Source: Axinella damicornis
Taxonomy: Eukaryota; Porifera; Demospongiae; Axinellida; Axinellidae
NCBI GenBank assembly: GCA_963931865.1
Contig: OZ007505.1
Location: 11,501,601-11,565,600 of the forward strand
DNA length: 64,000 nucleotides
Direction of reading: 5' to 3'
Shown one piece after another: positions 22,710-32,013 of this stretch. The notes below the pieces were generated by a model, which saw nothing but the letters and a program-made list of their open reading frames with translations, ran no database searches and had not been told where the DNA came from. How positions within the stretch are numbered: the first letter of the stretch is position 1; each line of letters opens with the position of its first letter. The translations under genes were made by a program, and so were the position numbers.

Positions 22710-25232
22710 CACATATCTCCAAGGATAAGTCGTTCTCATCAACACATCTTGAAACAGTCAGTCCAATCGCCAACGTACCGGAAATCCATTCACGCCTGTA
22801 CAAATTTATTTACAACGGCACGTATGCATAACGCGGAACATTTCCGGAAGTATACGGTATGACTAAATCTGAAGTAATGAAGTGATCACACAAGAAAGGT
22901 TATATCTTCGGATGTGGTGTAGTGATTCTAATACTTTTTGGTATGCAAGCTCAGCCACAGCAGCTCTACACACCAATGCATGTACAAAGTTTGTAGCTTA
23001 CTCAGAACGAGAGATATGACCTGACAACTGGAATTGGGTGAAAATGAACACCATCTTCACAAAAATTGGTGCCGTTTGCGGTAACCAACTCCTAGACAGC
23101 TATTGCAGGTATTTTGCTCAAGAAGTATGAACGCTATAGTTAGGGTTTACATCAGTTTCCGTGTTCCAGCAATGCAAATGGTATAAACAGTCCACATAAA
23201 ATAATGCATGCGGGAATGAGAAAATGTATAGTCACCGGCATTAACATATGACAGAGAACTCTACATAGAGGCTCTGAAGTCTGTTCCTGAGTCAGCAGAT
23301 GGTACAGAGCACTTCACACTTCGAGATGAAAGTATAAAGCGATAGCAAACAGAGTCACCGGCAGATACTGGTTCAGCTAACAGCGTCCAAAGTTCAACCT
23401 GGCCAGTGTAGCTCCTGCTCACTGCTCTGCAAGAAGAGTAATCCAAGGTACACTCATCCTATAGCAGTGGAAGAATAACAGAGGGAAGGGTACACACTGA
23501 CCAACACTGAATGCATTAGGACACTATGTGCAAAACAGCTTGGGAGAAATGTTATCGAACCCATACCAAAGCCAATCAAGGCTAGCACCAAATGCAATAT
23601 TAAGAGTAGCGCGACCATCCAGTGTACAGTAAAACCGTAGCACACAGGCTCTAGGAGATGCTCAATAAGAGGGTTATAGCAGAGCCAGGGATACTATAGG
23701 GCATATCATTCCCAATCGGGTTGTGTATACTGATCATTACAAAACGCTGTGTTTTGACACCATAGAGAGGGTTTGTTACCCTGCGCGCGCATGCGCGAAG
23801 CGGGGTTAAGCAATCGGTTTTGTCTGTCAGTCAGTCAGTCGTCTGTCAGTCAGTCGTCTGTCAGTCGTCTGTCAGGTGGAAAAAATTGAAATCTCACCAC
23901 ATAGACCCTCAAAAAACATCCAAATGGAGTCAAACAATAGCAAATAGCAAAAAACTGCTCTATGTGTACCTGACTGAAGTCAAGGCGCTCCGTTTCGCTG
24001 TATTTCGGCTATTTCCTACTTTTCATAACTATTCATAACATTGGCTCCACCTCTTCGTGACTTCAAGAACAGGACACGCAGTGCATTTGGAAACTTCATG
24101 CTTCGAGATGACCGCTAGGAAACAGTGCTTTCTCACGATCTATGTACTTCACAGACATCATGGCTATTGTTTCGGCTGTTTTTTCCAGCTATTTCCTATT
24201 ATTCGTAACATTTGGCCCCACCTCTCCAGCTTCACAATATAGTATATACGGTAAGCGGTCACTCCCACACCTTGGATATGGCCATACACGAACACAGTAT
24301 ATGCGATAGCAGCCCTGTTCGCCGTTGCGCATAGGCAGAGATGTCACGTCGATTGTAGCTGCACTGCATGCATCCTGGCCTGATGTTCAGCGCGGGGTAT
24401 GTGTTCTATGAACACCTCTAGTTGTCACATGAATCCACAGTATATATGGATGGATTGAGAAGAAGGCTGATTGTCAGTGGTATGGGAGGTACCAGTGAAC
24501 ATACATGTAGAAAGCATAGCCTGCATAGGCACAATTGGTTCTAAGTGGCTACATGTGGCTAAATGGTTGCAGGTGCAAGACAGGATGTGCAGCCATTAGT
24601 TGTGGCCCTGTATAAACAGACACAGAGCACCTGGATGCCACAGCATTAGTCTTACCGTTCCATGTGAGAGTGACAGATGGTTGTAAACAGACACTGAGCA
24701 CCTGGATGCCAGCATCTGTACCGTTGGGGCTCACCTTCCATGTGAGAGTGACAGATCTCGAAGTAGACAATATAATACTGCAGGAGCACCGGACCAGCAG
24801 AAGACGCTGATATTAAGACTGGATGAGAGATGGTGAAGAGCTAGAGGAGGTCATAGAGCATGAATCTGGTGATAATAGTGACTATGAATTACAAATATAG
24901 CAGCTTTATGTTATTATGTGTATCCACATGTGCTTGTTTAATCATACTGTATTGAGAGATGATCTGGATCAGGGTTATAAGAGCTGGTGCCATTTCTAGT
25001 AACCTTCATCCACAAACTTAAAACTTACTCTGCTAGTTCAGTATACCCATAGCTAACTGCTATTAGCCTTAACAGCCGTGTTCCAGCCCCCAGGAAGAAC
25101 ATATACCCTTAAACACCACTTTTGACCTTACAAAAAAGGTCAACATGAGCACACTAAATCGCTAATTCCCTTTATGCCCGCCGTCTTCGACCAAGATTAG
25201 GTAGCTATTACTACAGCCATACTCCTACTTAC

Positions 25233-25315
25233 CTCGAAACAGTGTAGCCCGACCCTTCGCCATCTTCGAGGAGAGAAATAACATCGCTTGAACTGCACGA
25301 TGTAGAAAACGCCAT
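25233..25315 (-). other. First-exon-like segment a (in repeat R)
   Basis: On the minus strand an ATG at 25315 opens 27 codons (starting MAFSTSCSSSDVISLLEDGE) that end at a strong donor, AG then GTAAGT at 25232. Just upstream is CACTTCCTGTCCGAAAATGG, which contains an ETS-like CTTCCTG and a YY1-like AAAATGGCG as often seen at animal promoters. The identical copy is at 35012-35094. No downstream exon was convincingly found, so it may be a captured gene start or a relic. Confidence 0.35.
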
Positions 25316-25406
25316 TTTCGGACAGGAAGTGGCCGTGCGCTGTAATTAAATTCCCGGAAGTTTGTACGTTGGCGATTGGACTGCAGTCGGTGCCAAAATC
25401 TGTTAA

Positions 25407-25463
25407 GGTTACGGGGTACCCACACGTAATTACGGAATACGTACGTTAATTAAGTAATTAAGG
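25407..25463 (+). repeat. Left terminal inverted repeat of the transposon
   Basis: It starts GGTTACGGGGTACC and ends AAGTAATTAAGG. It contains about 20 extra bases (around CACACGTAATTACG) that the right end lacks. Confidence 0.75.
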
Positions 25464-25731
25464 TTCCAGGGAGTGTGCGTAACTTCCTAGCTTTACACTA
25501 CTGCAGGGCTCGCTCAGGTTCACCAAATTAAGCAAGGTTCGTGCACTACGGAGTATAAGACCTACACCGTCGGATGCTGTGCAGATCAACTACACAAGTA
25601 CCAACAACCTGCAATGAGGCCACATGCACTGCGCGCGGCACCGCACAATCCGGTTACAAGCATTTTTTGATGTCAAATTTTGCAGATAGTAAATACAATC
25701 AGTGCACAAAACGTATTTTAGTGATACCTAC

Positions 25732-25883
25732 CTTGTCAAAATTAGTGACAGAGACCGTAGTGATAGCCTAGGAAGGTCTACGATGGGAGACAGAAACGGG
25801 GGAAGTAGAAAACGGAAGTCATCCAAGTCGGCCCATCCCACTTCAGCAAGAACTACTTCACCAAAAGGGTCTGCTGTCGCCAT
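25732..25883 (-). other. First-exon-like segment b (inside the transposon)
   Basis: A minus-strand ATG at 25883 opens 50 codons beginning MATADPFGEVVLAEVGWADL. They end at CAAG followed by the donor GTAGGTAT at 25731. The composition is acidic and hydrophobic. I do not recognise it, although short leaders of this kind occur in first exons of some animal transposon genes. No matching downstream exon was found to the left. Confidence 0.3.
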
Positions 25884-26261
25884 TCGGCTCTCTCTGTCAC
25901 TACAACGGGTACTTAGCTTTCGTTCACGGTAACAGTACACACATTACAACGAACTGCAGAGTAAGCGTTTGACGTACGTCGAAAACTCTTTGTCACGTGC
26001 ATAATTCGTTGCTACGCAGCAAACATTAATAACCACTGCGCAAGTCGGCCATTGAATTGAAGGAGGTGGAGCTGCTAACGAGAGGGTGGAGCTACAGTCG
26101 ACCACACCTACAACTGAGGTACGTGCATGAATAACAATATCATAGATCATGAAAGCTGCCCAGCTGACAATTAATGACTGCACTGTTCTGTTCTGTTCAA
26201 GAAAAATTCTGGAGTAGGAACTTTACTGCCTGCCACTATACACTGTCTTCCAGAACCTGAG

Positions 26262-29200
26262 ATGGGAAACAAAAGAAATTTGCAAGGTTCCAATCAACAT
26301 CGCCACATATTTAAGAAGAGAAAGCTCCAGCACTCCAAAAGTACTTCTAACTTGTCTCACGGCACCCCAGACCCTCCCAGGCTGTCCTTCCCACAAGATT
26401 ATACCCCAGACCCTCCCATGCCACATGATGGCACAAGTGGTCTTCGACAATGCCCTGCCCTTGCATGCTGCACAGCGGTAGAAATGGTATCGAGTGCAAC
26501 ACCAGGGGGTACAATACAATCACAGCAACCATGTGCCCGGTTCACAGCAGAGAGCCCCACACATGTATACACATCTGCATACACTCCAGACAATATTGCA
26601 ATTCTGCCTGTCCCTCTCTACCATGTGAGTGACAATGAGGATATGGTATTGAGTGCCACACCAGGGGTTACAACGCAACCAAGTGCACGGTTCACAGCAG
26701 AGAGCCCCACACACGCATACACACCAGACAACATTGCAATTCTGCCTGTCCCTCTCTACCATGTGAGTGACAATGAGGATATGGTATTGAGTGCCACACC
26801 AGGGGTTACAACGCAACCAAGTGCACGGTTCACAGCAGAGAGCCCCACACACGCATACACACCAGACAACATTGCAATTCTGCCTGCCCCTCTCTACCAT
26901 GAGAGTGACAATGAGGCTCCCACGCAGAATCCCTTTTCACCCTTCCCTCCAAATAGTCCCACCCAAAACTCAACCACGTCTAGCCCAGAGGTAAACCTCA
27001 GCCAGGAAACTGTCAGTCAAGCAACAACATGTGAACCAACCCAAATCCAGCCAGACACTGCCCGCATAATCAATATGCAATGCCTGTCCAGGTATGTACA
27101 AGACATAACCTTCCATGCTGCAACATGTGAAAGTAGCGTAGACATGGCACATGCAGGGCACCCACCTATTGTTCTTGAGGGTGAGCTCCATAGAGATGGC
27201 CTTGCATCAATTGTGTGTGCTCGGTGCGAAGGCTGCCATGCCTTCATTCAGCTGGAAACCTCCCGAAAAATAGCTGGAAGGGGAGGTCGACAACGTTGGG
27301 AGATTAACCTGGCAGGAGTATGGGGACAAATGTCAACTGGTGGTGGACACAACACATTGGAAGAAACCATGGCAGTGTTAGGTGTCTCTGTGATGTCCAA
27401 AAGAAGTTTCACACACACAGAGCGACAAATTGGAGAGTGGTGGAGAGAGGAGCTACAGAAGAGTATGGTAGAAGCTGGGAGAGAGGAAAAACTGCTTGCA
27501 GTTGCACGAGGAGACTACCACCAAGGAGTACCAGCTATTACGGTAGTAGTAGATGGAGGGTGGTGCAAGCGTTCACACAAGCATTCCTATAATGCACTGT
27601 CAGGTGTGGGGATTATTGTCGGGAAGGAGACTGGGAAAATCTTGCATATTGGGGTCCGCAATAAATACTGCGCAGGATGCACTCTAAGCGAAGACAGTGA
27701 AACCAACTCTACCACAAAGTGCCATGTTTGCTACAAGAACTGGTCTGACTCTTCGTCTGCAATGGAAGCGGACATCATTTTGGAGGGTTTTCAACAGGCT
27801 GAGGGAGAACATGGAGTGCGCTACATAAGAATGGTCGGTGATGGTGACAGCTCCGTCTATCCCACCCTTGTGGAGAGAGTGCCGGTGTGGGGCTATGCAA
27901 TCAAAAAGTTGGAGTGTGCAAATCACGCTTGCAAGTGCTACAGTTTGGTTTTCATCAATACACTTATGCATTAGCCTCGTTCCCAGGGCGCAACAATAAA
28001 TAAGGAGGGGGAGTATGTGAGTATACATGTATCTGTAATGTTTGAGATTCTACAGGGCAAGACTTGTACAGTAACGTCAAAACTTACACTGTTGTATGCA
28101 ACTATACATCTCATCAAAAATGGTTCATCATCAATTTGGATCCCTGATTTGCATTAATTTTGGGATGAAGATCTTTGACGTGCATGCCGTGCATCATGTG
28201 GAAAAGTGCACTAGGCTCTCCCCCTCCTTATTCTTCATTGCAGCGTAGGGGGGAGCCTGGGAACCTGGGAACGAGGCTACCTATGCATACTTAGCACATA
28301 AGTGTACTGTGTCATTATTAATATTTCAACAGGACGGGTCTGGAAGCTCTAGTCAAGGCCAAGCCCTACTACAAAGGGAGAGGAGGCCTAACTGCCAAAA
28401 TGAGGAGGAGACTAACTAGTGCTGCTCGCTGTGCGATCAAAATGCGAAGCACTCACCCAGATCGAAAGGAGGCAATCAAGATACTGCAGAGAGACCTCCT
28501 CAACAGCCCTCATCACTGCTTCGGTATCCACAGCAATTACAGCCCAGAGTATTGCAAAGTGGCAGCTGGGAAGGCATCTGACGGAGCTTGTATCTGTGAG
28601 ACGGATGAAGAGGAAGAACAGATCGACGACATAGTTAGGTACGACTGAGACTGGTGATTATAGTTTGTTATGTATCTACATTACTTTTTGCATTTTACAT
28701 TTCTACAGGCTTCAGGAGTGTGCTTGGAGAGATGTAATGGAGGAAGCTGCTGATGAACCACGCACAAGGCAGATTGACCAGATTGACCCACAGTTGATGT
28801 ATGACATTGAGTTGTTGCTATCCCGACTTGTTGCTAAAGCCAGCCAGTTGATTGACAACTTCACCACCAATTTGGTCGAAGGATGGATGCATGTTCGAAC
28901 CAAGTTTGATGGTGGTAAGCAGATCAACCGATCTCAGAGTGGGTCATGGCAGCATCGCTGTATGGGAGCAGGTCTGCGGCACAACGAAGGACTAGCATGG
29001 GCCCCACAAACATGGGGAAATGTGTTCAACGAACCCCCAAATACAGTGTTTGTGGAGAGTGCCAAAAAGAAGGCAAAGGAAGTAGAAACAACCAGGAAGC
29101 GCAAGGCCACGGATTCAGCGAAACAAGCTCGCAGGGTGGGCAAAGTAAGACGACTTGGCAATGAAACAACGAAGGCCCGCAAGGCATATGCCCGACATGA

Positions 29201-30014
29201 TGGTGGAGTAGGCCCAAATGATATCATGGATGACCTCTCTTCTGACCAGCTACAACACATGACCAACCTGTTCTACAGAAGCAATGTGGTGGTATCTGCA
29301 GAGGAGGCCAGGGCTGTTGAGATCAAAACTGTGACCCAATCCAGCAGTGACCTGTGGAGGGAAGAGAGGAGAAAAAGACTGACTGCCTCAAATTGTGGAA
29401 AGATTGCCAAAACAACACAGAAGACAGTGGCTAACAAAGTGAAGGATTTGCTCTACTCAACATTCAAAGGCAACAAAGCAACGGAGTGGGGGAAGATGCA
29501 GGAATCACACACCAGGCAAGCATATGTGAGCTATCAAAACCAACATGGTCATGAAGGGCTCACCACATCCCCTACAGGTTTGGTCATCCATCCTAACCAT
29601 CCCTGGATTGCATGCAGCCCAGACGACCGAGTGTTTGATTCCAATGAGACAGAACCCAATGGCCTTGTGGAATACAAAAATTCTTACAGTGTCAGAAATA
29701 TGACCTTACCAGAAGCTTGTCAGAGGAGCAATTTCTTTCTGAAACGAACAGAGGATGGATCTTTAAGCCTCAAAACTACGCATGACTATTACCACCAAGT
29801 TCAATGTCAACTGTTTGTTGACGGTAAATCTTGGTGCGACTTCGTCGTACAGACAAATATAGACTTATTTGTACAACGAATATACCGGGACAAGGACTTT
29901 TGGGGCAAGCATTTCCCTAAACTCGAGAGGTTTTATTTTAAAGCACTGCTACCGGAATTAGCAGTACCTATGTACCACTGCGGAGGCATCCGTCCACCAC
30001 AGTCAGTCATTTGA
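26262..30014 (+). CDS. Mutator-like transposase fused to YqaJ-type nuclease
   Basis: Proposed exons are 26262-27934, 28333-28638 and 28709-30014, giving 1,094 residues. Both introns are phase 2 with GT-AG ends. Intron 2 (70 bp) is clear. For intron 1 the canonical donor is GTGCTA at 27935; a join after CTACAG at 27943 would also keep the frame but lacks GT. The N-terminus is basic (MGNKRNLQGSNQHRHIFKKR), followed by repeats of about 46-53 residues to about residue 220. The transposase region has a Cys cluster C319/C322/C325, Asp431 in VVVDGGW, Cys pairs C470/C473 and C487/C490, and D527/D529 in GDGDSS. This pattern is typical of the animal Mutator-like transposase family. The third acidic catalytic residue was not placed. 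The C-terminal 190 residues or so form a YqaJ/lambda-exonuclease-like fold with RLTASNCGKI, E925, D965/D966 in SPDD, and E981/K983 in VEYK. No stops or frameshifts occur in the exons, so it could be active. The nuclease may process ends during transposition, which is inference. Confidence 0.85.
26480..26930 (+). repeat. In-frame tandem repeat in exon 1 (138-bp unit)
   Basis: The unit starting ATGGTATTGAGTGCCACACC occurs at 26643 and 26781, with an older copy at 26484 and a partial copy at the end. It encodes TPDNIAILPVPLYHVSDNED and similar. Spacing is 53 then 46 codons, so the frame is kept. It likely forms a disordered linker before the transposase core. Confidence 0.85.
27972..28279 (+). 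mobile_element. MITE inside intron 1 of the transposase gene
   Basis: A 308-bp element with ends TAGCCTCGTTCCCAGG and CCTGGGAACGAGGCTA. Inner arms contain AATAAGGAGGGGGAG in both orientations. It is flanked by CTTATGCAT (27963-27971) and CCTATGCAT (28280-28288), a 9-bp duplication with one mismatch. Its first TAG is also the stop codon of the unspliced exon-1 frame. Without it the intron would be about 80 bp, close to intron 2 in size. Confidence 0.85.
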
Positions 30015-30132
30015 TTTGTTATTTTGTTGTGTGTTTCATGTCTTCAGAAAAATCATACACCACCACAGAGCTAGAGTGGTGCTATACACACGGTACATGC
30101 ACATGCGCAACAGACGACAACAGGTGGCTTAC

Positions 30133-30264
30133 CTCTCTTGGAAACAAATTGTTCATGGCGGATTGCTCATCATTGACGTAGTGTAGCTCCTCCCAAACTT
30201 CCTCGACCCCTCTGACCAAGATCAGGCGTCTTCGCCTCCTACTGAGTTCGGTAGTGGCCGCCAT
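30133..30264 (-). other. First-exon-like segment c (inside the transposon)
   Basis: A minus-strand ATG at 30264, in the context GGCGGCC after it, opens exactly 44 codons, starting MAATTELSRRRRRLILVRGV. They end in FPRE at the donor GTAAGC (30132). It lies 119 bp beyond the transposase stop, facing it. It may be the start of a second, now lost, element gene or a captured host exon. A PIF/Harbinger-type leader is conceivable but unproven. Confidence 0.35.
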
Positions 30265-30397
30265 TAACGCAATCAAAACGGTATTCTGGCGCGGCAGCTA
30301 GCTTTAGCTAGTAATAGCTATTACAACTGTGTTGTACACGTGAAGCCCACAAATTATCCGCACGGCGCATGCGTACAGGAAGTGAGGTCTTTAATTA

Positions 30398-30436
30398 CCT
30401 TAATTACTTCAATTAATTATTCGGTATCCCGTAACC
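30398..30436 (-). repeat. Right terminal inverted repeat of the transposon
   Basis: Read from 30436 on the minus strand it runs GGTTACGGGATACC, then AATTAATTGAAGTAATTAAG. It matches the left end once an internal gap is allowed. Confidence 0.75.
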
Positions 30437-31397
30437 GTTCTCGAAGCCGTCCAACATGACTCGCCACACAGAAATCGTATAACTCCGACTTCACAACGAA
30501 TACTACCGGAAGAAGTAACGGACAAATACGAACCTCCTATCCCGGTACATGGATGTCCCCTGGCTTCAAAGGCACCGCTTAGTGTACATGGAATTTGTCC
30601 ACTGTGGCGGGGCCTTTCAAATGCACATGCACTATGGTACAAACAAAGGCTTCCTACATGTCTGACAAACTTCATCTCTTAATTCTCCTATATAATCAGG
30701 CCATTATAATTGTATACAAGTGGCTGTTTTCTAGAGATGGCTTAAATAATTATTGTACATCTTCAGAACTATAGTCATGTTGATACATTGTGGGAGTACA
30801 GAAACACAGATTCCAAATTCACTTCACTCAACAAACCGAGTTTGCAGTATATATAGAGAGTACCGATGACCTGTCTTAAGTTTGATGACCTATCTTCTAG
30901 TTCTAGCTCTATCGTCTAGATCTTCATAGTTCTAGTTCCAAAGAGAACATGCCCACATGGTTACTCTAGTCTTCTCCTGGACGGCACATATTCAGCATAT
31001 GGAGAAGTTTCAGCCTAAAACGGACATTCACTGCTCGGAGGTGAGAATTACTACAAGCCTTCAAGTTTCATGGTGAGAATTAAATTCGCGCGCGCCGGGT
31101 CACACATGTATGCGGCCACTCGCGGGAGATCAAAAGCTTTTGTAATCCGTAATTACTTCCGTCTTGTCATACTAAGCTGTCCTGAGAATGGCTAGCTCGA
31201 GACAAGCCGCCTTCGGATCTGTTCTTCATGATTTCAGTGAAAAGGAAGAAGCAATGTACTACGAGAATAGACACTAGCTACATGCAAGGATTTAAACACA
31301 CCATAGCTATAGCTATAGCGCTTACCGAGAGCTCAGATGATACACACGAACCCGAACAGCCTTATGGCGATCGAATGAGTCAGCTAAATACGCTTAC

Positions 31398-31630
31398 TTG
31401 GTTATAGCCAGGGTCACCACAGTAGCTCCGACATAAGCCACGCAAGTAGTAGCCGTAGCAGTAGCCGTTTCCTCTTTCCCAGCGCACGTAATGCCTGGCT
31501 CTAGGGCCGACAAAAATCCTGAAATGACGGTCCGGCAACTTGGTATACAGTCTGTAGTCACAGTGAACACTTTCAAAGCCAAAAGTACGAGCTTTATTTT
31601 CAAACAAGGTGCATAAACCGCACACCATCA
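31398..31630 (-). other. Possible orphan Cys-rich exon
   Basis: It lies in the roughly 1-kb stretch 30996-32013 that separates the two copies of repeat R. A minus-strand frame from about 31630 is rich in Cys, Tyr and Arg (for example GNGYCYGYYLRGLCRSYCGD). It ends at CAA followed by the donor GTAAGC (31397). I do not recognise the domain. An overlapping frame reads a hydrophobic start (MKIKLVLLALKVF), so the true frame is uncertain. Nothing else in 30996-32013 is interpretable. Confidence 0.3.
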
Positions 31631-32013
31631 AAATCGTCGCACTTTCAAGATTCTAACGCTTGCCTCACCTTTTTGATCTTACTTACGGTTTTTTAGATAC
31701 ACGCACGAATTCATCGGAGTGTTAAGTGTTCCGGGACACCCCCTATAGTTAATGTATGGCAAGTAGGAGTGACATCACTGCATACTTCTTCCAAAGTACG
31801 AGGATTAACATGGTTCAATTTTGTCTTTATTGGTATCAAATGAAAGCTAATAGCCTGGAGAAGACAGATTTTGCTTCACCTTTTTAATGTATGTAAAGTT
31901 TAAAAAGATTTAGGGCAAAACATACCAAAATGATAGACTTTTTCACTATCTTGGGGCTATTTTACACCTTGAAGGTGCGAGTTGCAGCAAATGTCCTCAA
32001 ACTTCTTCATATG

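Larger units (their letters stand above)
25407..30436 (+). mobile_element. 5.03-kb Mutator-transposase/YqaJ transposon
   Basis: The boundaries are set by comparison with the continuous copy of repeat R (junction at 35185/35186). The ends are inverted repeats GGTTACGGGGTACC (left) and GGTTACGGGATACC (right, complement strand), 13 of 14 matching. More distal shared words are TTAATT and AAGTAATTAAGG. The flanking host bases, TGTTAA on the left and GTTCTCG on the right, abut directly in the empty copy. No target-site duplication is seen beyond a possible single shared G. The element carries one intact spliced gene on the plus strand and two first-exon-like stretches on the minus strand. It appears structurally complete. 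Confidence 0.85.
22235..30995 (+). repeat. 3.7-kb repeat R, copy interrupted by the transposon
   Basis: 22235-25406 matches 32014-35185 with about four differences noticed. 30437-30995 matches 35186-35744 with three. The 5,030 bp between (25407-30436) are absent from the other copy. R therefore exists once split by the transposase-bearing element and once continuous. Its left boundary falls inside the SINE-like segment. Confidence 0.95.

Noticed and set aside
22526..22831. 101-codon frame, also at 32305-32610
   Set aside because: It is a read-through of the 98-bp tandem units in successive frames.
23820..23880. Possible CRISPR-like spaced repeat (CTGTCAGTCAGT)
   Set aside because: Short microsatellite without unique spacers; the genome is eukaryotic.
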